In this document: one piece after another, positions 1-6,351 of the stretch
How the letters are laid out: each line of letters starts with the position of its first letter
Numbering within the stretch: the first letter of the stretch is position 1
Assembly (NCBI GenBank): GCA_003135495.1
Contig: PLBX01000463.1
Span: forward strand, 152-6,663
Direction of reading: 5' to 3'
Source: Acidobacteriaceae bacterium
Lineage (GTDB): Bacteria; Acidobacteriota; Terriglobia; Terriglobales; Acidobacteriaceae
DNA length: 6,512 nt
Translations under genes and position numbers: made by a program
The notes under the pieces: model-generated
What the model was told of the DNA's origin: nothing
The model's input: the letters and a program-made list of their open reading frames with translations, nothing else
Database searches by the model: none

Positions 1-390
1 GTCGAGCGCGTCGGCGATCTGGGTACCGAGATCGAGTAACTGCGCGAGTTCGATGCGCTCGCCCCGTATCCGGCTCTTGAGAGTCTCGCCTTCGAGCAAC
101 TCCATCGCGATGAAATGCCGTCCACCATCCTCGCCGATCTCGTAGATCGTGCAGATATTAGGATGGTTCAGAGCGGAGGCGGCACGCGCTTCGCGCTGAA
201 AACGATCAAGCGCCAATGGATCTTTTTCCGTCTCCGGGGGGAGGAATTTGAGGGCAACGTGACGGCCGAGGTTGATGTCCTCGGCCTCGTAGACGACCCC
301 CATTCCCCCGCCGCCCAACTGCGAAAGAACGCGGTAGTGCGAGACGGTCTGGCCGATCATTTCTGGAACGCTCATGGGAGAGCTACTCAT
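1..390 (-). CDS. Serine/threonine protein kinase, N-terminal part (runs off the left edge)
   Basis: Seen: 130 codons read leftward from ATG 390 without a stop and leave the window at base 1. The protein has the N-lobe of a eukaryotic-type (PknB/Hanks) kinase: a glycine-rich loop GGGGMGVVY at residues 26-34, the ATP-binding lysine in VALKF (K48), an alpha-C glutamate in FQREAR (about E67), then NHPNI and a hinge region [12 protein letters not shown] at 93-104. The catalytic HRD and DFG motifs would lie outside the window, so activity cannot be judged. Known of the family: such kinases phosphorylate Ser/Thr on regulators and are abundant in acidobacteria, often with a membrane segment and a C-terminal sensor or beta-propeller domain. 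Start: ATG 390 gives the longest protein; ATG 375 (five codons in) is also plausible and fits a promoter candidate overlapping the first ATG. Neither has a good Shine-Dalgarno. It diverges from the c-di-GMP gene, with no evident functional link. Confidence 0.93.
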   Translation of the reverse strand, partial: MSSSPMSVPEMIGQTVSHYRVLSQLGGGGMGVVYEAEDINLGRHVALKFLPPETEKDPLALDRFQREARAASALNHPNICTIYEIGEDGGRHFIAMELLEGETLKSRIRGERIELAQLLDLGTQIADALD

Positions 391-417
391 GTTAGGCCGG
401 CGAACCCAGCAAGTCAA
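389..417 (-). promoter_or_regulatory. Candidate sigma-70-type promoter for the kinase gene
   Basis: On the minus strand TTGACT (417-412, five of six matches to the -35 consensus) is followed after exactly 17 bases by TAACAT (394-389, four of six matches to -10). The -10 overlaps the first possible ATG at 390. A transcript would then begin near base 382, leaving ATG 375 with only a very short leader. This is pattern matching only. Confidence 0.3.
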
Positions 418-707
418 AACTGCTGTTGCTTCTGTGGTATAGAAGCTTATACGCGGTGGCGATGCGATTAGTTCCCGCTTCGTCGAGATGGGTCAAATGG
501 ACTCGACAAGGACATTTTTGCCACGGAGTAAGGCGAACGAATTCGCAGCCGAACCTACCGAAAGGTCATGGCCCCCGATTACGGAAGTTTGCCTGCCAAC
601 CCCCGAATCCTTTCCTGCTTCTTCCCTGCCTGTTATCAATGAGTGTTCCCCCATTTGGTTGGGCCCTTGGGATTTGCTGTTTCTTCCCCGGGCAGGAGTT
701 CGTCTGA
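391..707. other. Divergent intergenic region without a convincing gene
   Basis: About 317 bases lie between the leftward kinase and the rightward c-di-GMP gene. Several open frames cross it on both strands, but their translations have no recognisable domain and none has a supported start, so I call no gene. Apart from the promoter candidate at its left end and the ribosome binding site at its right end, I see no clear hairpin, terminator or repeat. It probably holds promoters for both neighbours. Confidence 0.6.
694..698 (+). promoter_or_regulatory. Ribosome binding site for the c-di-GMP protein
   Basis: AGGAG is followed by nine bases and then ATG 708. It is the best Shine-Dalgarno in this region and fixes the start of the membrane part, showing that the natural start of the long interrupted frame is here and not after the TAG. 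Confidence 0.75.
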
Positions 708-1376
708 ATGAAAACTCGCCCTCAAACCTGGAGGGAATTGAGCGCAGCGCCACGCCTGTTTATTTCGGTGGTGGCGATCTGCGGGACGATCGTCCTTTTT
801 TATTCGGTCTGGCATGGCACGAGCGACAACCCGCTCAAGTTTTTGTGCTATCTGGTGATCGCGCTCGCGGCCTCGCGACTCAAAGTGAATCTTCCCGGCA
901 TTACCGGGACGATGTCGGTAAATTTCCTGTTCCTGCTGCTCGGCGTCCTGGAACTCAGCTTGTCAGAAGCCATGGCGATAGGCGTCGCGGCGGCCGTGGT
1001 TCAATGCTTGGACCGGGAACGGCCAGCTCCGGTACAAGTCCTCTTCAATGTCTGTTCCACATCGCTCGCCATCGCAATTACGTTCGAGGCCTATCGCTTC
1101 TCGTCGTTCCACAACGCGATCAATAATCCCTCGACGCGGCTTTTTTTGGCGGCATGCGTTTACTTCGTTGCAAACACGCTCCCAGTTGCAATGGTCATCT
1201 CTCTGACCGAGCGGACCTCGCTGCGAAAAATCTGGTCGAATTGCTACTTCTGGAGCTTCCCCTATTACCTGGTGGGAGCGGGTGTGGCTGGCATGATGAG
1301 CTGGCTCCATGGATTCACCGACTGGCAGACGTCGTTGCTGACCTTGCCGGTGGTCTACCTTATCTACCGCTCTTAG
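708..1376 (+). CDS. Membrane sensor part of an interrupted c-di-GMP signalling protein
   Basis: Seen: 222 residues rich in hydrophobic stretches, roughly at 16-36, 43-57, 69-86, 87-101, 109-127, 143-166, 180-200 and 205-220, so about eight membrane segments and almost no soluble domain. It ends at TAG 1374-1376. After that TAG the same reading frame continues with no other stop for 704 codons into the HD-GYP/GAF/GGDEF/PilZ part, and the residues right after it (RLYLGKLEDEKRHVEEM) look like the helical linker that normally joins a membrane sensor to an HD-GYP domain. I infer that this is the N-terminal sensory module of one 926-codon protein, with the TAG replacing a sense codon, perhaps Tyr (Y-R-S-Y-R would fit). 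If translation stops here, the product is an integral membrane protein lacking any output domain. A good ribosome binding site supports the start. I cannot name the membrane domain with certainty; it resembles MASE-type sensor modules in layout. Confidence 0.8.
   Translation: MKTRPQTWRELSAAPRLFISVVAICGTIVLFYSVWHGTSDNPLKFLCYLVIALAASRLKVNLPGITGTMSVNFLFLLLGVLELSLSEAMAIGVAAAVVQCLDRERPAPVQVLFNVCSTSLAIAITFEAYRFSSFHNAINNPSTRLFLAACVYFVANTLPVAMVISLTERTSLRKIWSNCYFWSFPYYLVGAGVAGMMSWLHGFTDWQTSLLTLPVVYLIYRS
1374..1376 (+). other. In-frame TAG that splits the c-di-GMP protein
   Basis: TAG is codon 223 of a frame that otherwise runs from ATG 708 to TAA 3486-3488. Frame and protein character are kept on both sides, so this is a single-base change and not an indel or rearrangement. 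The five other complete genes end in TAA (three) or TGA (two), too few to argue for recoding. A nonsense mutation or a sequence error is the simplest reading. Confidence 0.85.
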
Positions 1377-1394
1377 CGGCTCTATCTGGGCAAA

Positions 1395-3488
1395 TTGGAA
1401 GACGAAAAACGGCACGTCGAAGAGATGGCCGACTTGCATATGCGGACGATCGAGGCCCTCGCCCTCGCCATTGAAGCCAAGGATCAGACCACCCACGACC
1501 ATCTGCAGCGAGTTCGGGTCTATGCCGTCGAGGTTGCGAAAGAGTTAAAAGTTGACCAGGAGGGGATGGAGGCGTTGCAGGCAGCGGCGTTGCTGCACGA
1601 TATCGGCAAGCTGGCGATTCCCGAGCACATCATTTCTAAACCGGGCCGCTTGACTCCGGAAGAATTCGAAAAGATGAAGATTCATCCCCTGGTTGGGGCA
1701 GAGATTTTGGAGCGCGTGCGTTTTCCGTATCCTGTCGTCCCGATCGTGCGCGCCCATCACGAAAAATTTGATGGCACCGGCTATCCGATGGGATTGAAGG
1801 GCACGCAGATTCCGATTGGAGCGCGCATTCTGGCGGCAGTGGATTTTCTGGACGCGCTGGCCTCCGATCGGCAATACCGCAGAGCCCTGCCTTTAAATGA
1901 AGCGATGGCGCGGCTGGTGGATGAATCGGGAAAATCTTTCGACCCGCAAGTGGTCAGAGTACTGGAGCGCAAGTACGTCGAGCTGGAGCGCTTGGTCCAC
2001 CAGCGGACGGACAACTTAGGCAAACAGAGATTGTCCACCGATGTCAAAGAGCAGGATTCATCCGTAGAACCTTCCATTAAGCCGGCAGCGGGATTTGAGA
2101 CGCAAGGAAAGCGGCAAGGGCCGGAACGCAGCTTCCTGGGTTCCATTGCAGCCGCGCGCCAGGAGGCCCAGACTCTGTTCGAACTCAGCCAGGATCTCGG
2201 CGCTTCATTAAGTCTCGGTGAAACGCTCTCCGTTTTTGCAGTGAAGCTACGGCGGGCGATGCCTTACGATGCGATTGCAATCTACGTCCGCCACGGCGAC
2301 GAACTTGTGCCCGAGTACGTGAATGGCGATAACTTCCGCCTGTTCGCTTCGCTGAGAATTCCCATGGGGCAGGGACTGTCAGGCTGGGTCGCGCAAAATC
2401 TTAAGCCAATTCTCAATGGCAATCCTTCGGTTGAGCCCGGCTATCTGAATGACGCTTCCAAGTACAGCACGCTGAACTCGGCGCTTGCAGTTCCGCTCGA
2501 GGGCTTGAAGTGCGTGGTTGGCGTGGTGGCTCTGTATCACGCGGAGAAGGATTTCTTCACTTCCGATCATTTGCGCATACTGCTGGCAGTGAGTTCAAAG
2601 ATGGCGCTAGCCATTGAGAACGCCATGAAGTATGAGCAGGCGGAGAGCTCAGCGGTTACCGATTTCCTGACCGGTCTTCCGAACGCTCGTTCGCTTTTCA
2701 TGCAACTTGATCGGGAGCTGGCACGTTGCAAACGCGATAATAAAACGTTGACTGTAATGGTTGCGGATCTGGATGGATTCAAGCAGATTAACGACCGCTT
2801 CGGGCATCTCGAAGGCAACCGCGTATTGCGCCTGTTTGCCAATTTCCTGAAAGAGACCAGCCGTGAGTACGACTATGTCGCCCGTATGGGGGGAGATGAA
2901 TTTGTAGTGATCGCGCCTGGGCTGACGGCGGAGGCTGCTGCACGCAAGGCAGAACAGATGCGCGAACTGGCCCAAAAAGCGGGGCAGGATGTTTGCAACG
3001 AAGCCATTTTGTCGCTGAGTGTTGGCAAATCGGTTTATCCCGAGGACGGGATGGATGCCGAGAAGATGTTATCTGAAGCCGACAAGCGCATGTATCTGCA
3101 GAAGCAGAGCCAGGCTGGGCAGAAAAATCGCCGCCTGTATCCTCGAGTCCGAGGGCGCTTGACCACGGAAATCTCCGGAGGCGGACAGAGCCTGGCGACA
3201 CTGGGCATTGTTACAAATTTGAGCCTCGGCGGTTGTTACATTGAAACTAGCGGAATCCTATTGCCAGGTTCGCCCTTAAAGCTTACGTTTTCGCACGAAC
3301 ATACCACGCTCGCGATCGATAGCGAAGTGGTGCGCATGGACATGGGAATTGGAGCGGCGCTGAAGTTCAGTGAAGCCAATCACGAGGTTCGCGCCTCTCT
3401 ACAGCGCATCCTGGAACAACTCGCCAGCCTTGAAGCCGTTGTCGATCTGAAACGCAGCCACAAAGCGGCTGCGGCGACGAAAATGTAA
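1395..3488 (+). CDS. HD-GYP / GAF / GGDEF / PilZ c-di-GMP turnover protein (C-terminal part of interrupted gene)
   Basis: Seen, numbered from TTG 1395 (697 residues). HD-GYP phosphodiesterase at about 20-200: H34, HD 68-69, H97, HH 121-122, the GYP triad at 129-131 and D150, all expected metal ligands. GAF-type sensor at about 258-412. Diguanylate cyclase at about 420-570: metal-binding DLDGFK 458-463, intact GGDEF 499-503, and an inhibitory I-site RxxD (490-493) exactly five residues before it. PilZ c-di-GMP receptor at about 578-672: RxxxR 580-584 and NxSxxG 608-613. Known of the families: HD-GYP hydrolyses c-di-GMP, GGDEF makes it from GTP, and PilZ binds it. Every site looks intact, so one chain could make, break and sense the messenger. 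The frame continues directly from the membrane part upstream of TAG 1374-1376. If expressed alone it must start inside the old linker; TTG 1395, ATG 1425 and ATG 1440 are possible, and none has a good ribosome binding site. It converges on the radical SAM gene, with 44 bases between them. Confidence 0.9.
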   Translation: MEDEKRHVEEMADLHMRTIEALALAIEAKDQTTHDHLQRVRVYAVEVAKELKVDQEGMEALQAAALLHDIGKLAIPEHIISKPGRLTPEEFEKMKIHPLVGAEILERVRFPYPVVPIVRAHHEKFDGTGYPMGLKGTQIPIGARILAAVDFLDALASDRQYRRALPLNEAMARLVDESGKSFDPQVVRVLERKYVELERLVHQRTDNLGKQRLSTDVKEQDSSVEPSIKPAAGFETQGKRQGPERSFLGSIAAARQEAQTLFELSQDLGASLSLGETLSVFAVKLRRAMPYDAIAIYVRHGDELVPEYVNGDNFRLFASLRIPMGQGLSGWVAQNLKPILNGNPSVEPGYLNDASKYSTLNSALAVPLEGLKCVVGVVALYHAEKDFFTSDHLRILLAVSSKMALAIENAMKYEQAESSAVTDFLTGLPNARSLFMQLDRELARCKRDNKTLTVMVADLDGFKQINDRFGHLEGNRVLRLFANFLKETSREYDYVARMGGDEFVVIAPGLTAEAAARKAEQMRELAQKAGQDVCNEAILSLSVGKSVYPEDGMDAEKMLSEADKRMYLQKQSQAGQKNRRLYPRVRGRLTTEISGGGQSLATLGIVTNLSLGGCYIETSGILLPGSPLKLTFSHEHTTLAIDSEVVRMDMGIGAALKFSEANHEVRASLQRILEQLASLEAVVDLKRSHKAAAATKM
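3453..3473 (-). terminator. Weak hairpin that might end the radical SAM operon
   Basis: A perfect 7-bp stem (CGCAGCC / GGCTGCG) with a 7-base loop lies in the 3' end of the c-di-GMP gene, about 60 bases beyond the radical SAM stop on the minus strand. In that direction only three T residues follow, so it is a poor intrinsic terminator. The 44-base convergent spacer at 3489-3532 holds no better candidate. Confidence 0.25.
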
Positions 3489-3532
3489 GCTGCCAACAAC
3501 AACTTCCTACTATCGCCGCGCTGCGTTCTCGC

Positions 3533-4645
3533 TTATACGGAGACGGCAATAGCAACAGGTCGAATCTGAATGAGTGGCACCGTCGTGCGCGGTTTCGACA
3601 AGCCTTGCCGCAGCATATTCGCCGTCGGAACGCCCGTCCGATAAAACGACTTCTCGCAATCTGCCGTGGATGGGCCGCGCATGCTTCCTTCCATGTAAGC
3701 CAGACCGGGACAACGCGAGCAACTTCCAACGTGAGAGCAGGAAGAACAGACGTTCAAGTCTTTGGCTTGAATGGAGCGCACTTCTTTCATTTGAGGAGAG
3801 AAGTTCCAGATATCGAGAAATTTTTGCTGGCGCACATTTCCCGTGGGCAGAGGAAACTGGACACACGGAAAAACATCTCCATAGGGAGATATGTAGCAGA
3901 AGGAATGGCCGGCGCTGCACGAATAACCCTCAAGATCCTCGTCAGACGGCGGCTTTGGAGGCGCGCAGAATTCTTCCTGGTTAGTAACTAAAGCGGGATT
4001 GTGAAAAATTTCAGGCAGCTCTTCTCCTGGAATGCGCAGAGAAAGAACGGATGTATTGCCATCCATCATCGGTGTGATGGTCGGATCCAGCGTATATTGC
4101 ACCCCAAGGTCGGCGGCCAGTTGTTGAACTCCCGCATGATCGGCCGAATTCGAAGTCATCAGAACGTTAGCGATCGTCACTCGCAGTCCCTGCGCGCGCA
4201 GGAAGCGAATAGCCCGGACCGTCCGTTCTAAGGAATGCGGCAGTTTGGTGATGGCATCGTGAACTTCCGGGCGATGCGAATAGACACTGATCTGGATTGA
4301 GTCGACACCAAGCTTTCTAATTCTTTGCGCTTCTTCTTCGTGGATCATGACCGCGTTGGTCTTGATTTTGACGTTGAACATGAGGCGCCGCGCGTACTCC
4401 ACAAGTTCAAAGAAGTCACGGCGCATAAAAACTTCCCCGCCGCTGAAAGTGAGGAAGAAAACCCCCGCCTCAGCGAGTTGATCGAGGACGCCCTTTATTT
4501 CACTGGTCGTCATTTCACCATGGTCGTCGTGATCGAGATAACAATGCACGCATCGCTCGTTGCAGCGATAAGTGACATCCATATGCACGGCCAGGGGTAT
4601 GCCGAGGTTAAATGCCTTCTGCCCGACTTCGCTCATCAAGCTCAT
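3533..4645 (-). CDS. Radical SAM/SPASM peptide-modifying protein
   Basis: Seen: 370 residues. The radical SAM cluster motif CxxxCxxC is at C28, C32 and C35 (TYRCNERCVHC), followed by SGGE at 68-71 for SAM binding. The C-terminal part has a SPASM-like cysteine set: C243-x12-G256-x4-C261, then C300, C303, C309, C312 and C330, with extra cysteines C227 and C250. Such domains bind additional Fe-S clusters. Known of the family: radical SAM/SPASM proteins working with a PqqD-like partner install cross-links or other changes on peptides, as PqqE does with PqqD. The exact reaction here cannot be read from sequence. Context: it is the last gene of the operon; its ATG overlaps the PqqD-family stop by one base (TAATG), and GGAG (4657-4654) lies eight bases upstream. 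M4 is a possible alternative start. The C-terminal 35 or so residues after C330 are cysteine-free and end in a hydrophobic stretch. The target is unknown. Confidence 0.9.
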   Translation of the reverse strand: MSLMSEVGQKAFNLGIPLAVHMDVTYRCNERCVHCYLDHDDHGEMTTSEIKGVLDQLAEAGVFFLTFSGGEVFMRRDFFELVEYARRLMFNVKIKTNAVMIHEEEAQRIRKLGVDSIQISVYSHRPEVHDAITKLPHSLERTVRAIRFLRAQGLRVTIANVLMTSNSADHAGVQQLAADLGVQYTLDPTITPMMDGNTSVLSLRIPGEELPEIFHNPALVTNQEEFCAPPKPPSDEDLEGYSCSAGHSFCYISPYGDVFPCVQFPLPTGNVRQQKFLDIWNFSPQMKEVRSIQAKDLNVCSSCSHVGSCSRCPGLAYMEGSMRGPSTADCEKSFYRTGVPTANMLRQGLSKPRTTVPLIQIRPVAIAVSV

Positions 4646-4950
4646 TAAATCGTCTCCGATGCCAGGGGTTGGCTTGAAACAAGAAGAATGCCGTGTGCAG
4701 AAAGTTCGTTTACGAATTGACGAGCGTCAGCCTGGGCCTGTTGGGGATCGACATCAAACTCTTCGCAAATATGGTCGCGGACAATTTCGCTCAAAGGCGT
4801 TTTACCGTCGGCGGCCTGAAAAATTGTAGTTGCAACCTCATTCAAGGTGAAGAAGGTTGAATCAGCAGAGTTCATCACCATCATTTCACCTGCCAGAGCG
4901 CGGGCAGCAATGGCGGAGTTGCGCGCAATGTAGATGGAATCTTCAGACAT
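4645..4950 (-). CDS. PqqD-family protein (RiPP recognition element)
   Basis: Seen: 101 residues from ATG 4950. The pattern is that of the PqqD winged-helix fold: a beta-hairpin with GEMMVMNSADSTFFTLNEVA at about 21-40, a helix leading to DG at 48-49, TPLSEIV, a FDVD turn at 65-68, a helix with QFVNEL at 78-83, and a final HGILLV strand at 86-91. The family is about 90 residues long, so this is a full domain. Known of the family: PqqD binds the leader of a precursor peptide and presents it to a radical SAM/SPASM enzyme. The adjacent downstream gene is such an enzyme. Start: a longer frame begins at 4998, but ATG 4950 has GGAG nine bases upstream, gives a family-sized protein and overlaps the preceding stop by only 8 bases, so I prefer it. 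It ends in TAA, sharing one base with the next ATG, which suggests coupled translation. Confidence 0.88.
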   Translation of the reverse strand: MSEDSIYIARNSAIAARALAGEMMVMNSADSTFFTLNEVATTIFQAADGKTPLSEIVRDHICEEFDVDPQQAQADARQFVNELSAHGILLVSSQPLASETI

Positions 4951-5767
4951 GTTGTGGCACTCCGTTAAAATTTCGAATTTCGTCCCACACCTTTGCATCA
5001 GGATAGAACGTCAGCCGGCGAATGGGAATGCGAGAAACGAAATCGCATGCTGTAGCGAAAAGTTTTTCTACCAGCCCGTGGTCTTCAGCGAAGAACAGGA
5101 TATTCCGCATCAGTCGGCGTACCGCTTCAGTTGAGGGCAACTCGTCGACATGATTCTCCGGTCCCTGGGCCAGAAAAAAGAGGCAGGCAATGGGCGCTGC
5201 GCAATTCTCGCCGGCCTTGGCTAGCTCCCCGGAGAAGGGGGTGCCGAAAGCAGAATAGCCATCCTCGTTTGGTCGGACGTAAGAAATTTCATCCGTAAGC
5301 AGCGTAACGTCGGAGGGGGCAAGCCGCGTCATTGTCGTTTTGCCAGCCCCCGATACTCCTGAAAACAAATAAGCCCGCCCCTCGCAAATCGCGCTGGCGG
5401 CGTGGAGCAGGAATCCGCCGCGCTCAGCCAGAATTAGACTGTGCATTATGCGGAGCACCGAGTCCAGAGAATACGGATTGGGATTCTGCCGCACCTTGCC
5501 GCGGCCAGTGGAGGGATTCCAGCACGCGTGAAAGTCTCCCCGCTTCAGGTTCCACTCGCCTCCTTCGCGGCTCACCCGAACATCGTCATCCGTAGCTAGG
5601 CCTTCACTGATGAGATCGAACTCAAGCTCAAACTCAGGTCGCGACGAGCTCAGGAATCCTTCATAACGGCGCTGCAATAAATCAAGAAAGGTTTGATCGG
5701 TGGTAGAAAGAGCAATCGGAATTTTTCCAATCTCCACGCAAGCGGTTTTTCCTGAAGTGGAAGTCAT
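4943..5767 (-). CDS. HPr kinase/phosphorylase-like P-loop protein
   Basis: Seen: 274 residues. The C-terminal half has the HprK-like nucleotide-binding core: LLHAAS at 120-125, then after a short strand a Walker A loop GVSGAGKTT (137-145), LLTDE with D159 and E160 in the place of the HprK acidic pair, and GTPFSGE at 175-181. The N-terminal 110 or so residues have no motif I recognise. It lacks the classic N-terminal HprK domain, so a role in carbon catabolite control is unlikely. Known of the family: HprK-like kinases occur in lasso-peptide clusters, and the one for paeninodin phosphorylates a serine of the precursor. Position between a peptidase gene and a PqqD-family gene fits a peptide kinase or an ATP-dependent partner, but this is inference. 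Start ATG 5767 overlaps the upstream stop as ATGA with no Shine-Dalgarno of its own, so it is likely translated by coupling. Its stop overlaps the PqqD-family start by 8 bases. Confidence 0.82.
   Translation of the reverse strand: MTSTSGKTACVEIGKIPIALSTTDQTFLDLLQRRYEGFLSSSRPEFELEFDLISEGLATDDDVRVSREGGEWNLKRGDFHACWNPSTGRGKVRQNPNPYSLDSVLRIMHSLILAERGGFLLHAASAICEGRAYLFSGVSGAGKTTMTRLAPSDVTLLTDEISYVRPNEDGYSAFGTPFSGELAKAGENCAAPIACLFFLAQGPENHVDELPSTEAVRRLMRNILFFAEDHGLVEKLFATACDFVSRIPIRRLTFYPDAKVWDEIRNFNGVPQHV
4960..4963 (-). promoter_or_regulatory. Ribosome binding site deciding the PqqD-family start
   Basis: GGAG on the minus strand lies nine bases before ATG 4950 and inside the end of the kinase-like gene. 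The longer alternative from ATG 4998 would add 16 residues (overlapping the upstream gene by 56 bases) that are not part of the PqqD fold. Confidence 0.65.
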
Positions 5768-6351
5768 AATGCGTCGGACGCCGCGGGAACGAGATTCGTC
5801 GAATCCTTAGTTTCGTATTCTGAAGAGTTGCGTCCCGAGGTCAGCAACCCATCAGCTGAGGTGCTCCGAGTGTGAAGCTTGAGCGCGATACGCCTCGCAA
5901 GATTCCAGTGGCACAACATCCATCCAGCGCCCCGAAATAACGAAGCGGCCGGTCCAGGATGGAGGGCTGAAGCAGTTATCCAGTTAGTATCGCCGACTCG
6001 CCGCACCATGCGCCCGAGCAGTGCTTCGGCGGGGAACCGACGATCGGGGTGGGGGTTGGAATCGCCGCGCAGCGTAAAGCCGTTGATGGTGCAAGGAGAC
6101 ACAAGGCGATGCAGAAAAAGCCGGTCTTCCCGAATTGCGAGCACGATTTGGCCCGGCCGGAGACTTTCTGGCGAGCAGCTTTCAATTTCTACGACATCAC
6201 CGGGAAAAAGCGTGGGGAGCATGCTTTCGCCGTACACGCGCATGCGAACGGTTCGATTCGACCAAGGCTTGCACCGCAAAACGTCGGCTACCAAGGCTGC
6301 ACGCGCCGCGGTCCAATTCGATCGCTGTGCAATCATGGCCCTCTCAAGCAT
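5764..6351 (-). CDS. S24/S26-type serine peptidase (signal-peptidase-like)
   Basis: Seen: 195 residues from ATG 6351. The S26 signature GESMLPTLFPGDVV carries the nucleophile Ser (S43), GQIVLAI follows at 67-73, and LFLHRLV supplies a histidine (H81) where bacterial signal peptidases have lysine. LRGDSNPHPD at 94-103 is the third conserved block with its aspartate. A Ser/His pair is characteristic of the S26B (SipW/eukaryotic) branch. No strong membrane anchor is seen; only a mildly hydrophobic stretch at about 130-150. The last 35 residues form a polar Ser/Thr/Asp-rich tail outside the peptidase fold. It is the first visible gene of the operon and ends as ATGA with the kinase-like gene. A leader-cleaving role for a modified peptide is inferred from context. 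Start: TTG 6354, ATG 6351 and ATG 6336 are all possible. ATG 6336 has GAGAGG, but very close; all are upstream of the conserved block, and an in-frame stop lies just before them. Confidence 0.82.
   Translation of the reverse strand: MLERAMIAQRSNWTAARAALVADVLRCKPWSNRTVRMRVYGESMLPTLFPGDVVEIESCSPESLRPGQIVLAIREDRLFLHRLVSPCTINGFTLRGDSNPHPDRRFPAEALLGRMVRRVGDTNWITASALHPGPAASLFRGAGWMLCHWNLARRIALKLHTRSTSADGLLTSGRNSSEYETKDSTNLVPAASDAL

Noticed and set aside
488..1126. A 212-codon plus-strand frame overlapping the spacer and the membrane part
   Set aside because: The translation has no domain or membrane pattern and lies in another frame of the well-supported membrane protein. It is a shadow frame.
1374..1376. 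Pyrrolysine or general UAG recoding at the interrupting TAG
   Set aside because: The position is a membrane-linker site, not a known pyrrolysine context, and nothing in the window suggests a changed genetic code. The five other stops are too few to test it.
3574..3991. Two plus-strand frames of 128-136 codons antisense to the radical SAM gene
   Set aside because: They are antisense shadows of the cysteine-rich SPASM region, which has a clear family identity on the minus strand.
4951..4998. Longer start for the PqqD-family protein at ATG 4998
   Set aside because: The extra 16 residues are not part of the fold, the start has no clear ribosome binding site, and ATG 4950 has GGAG at proper spacing with a short overlap typical of this operon.
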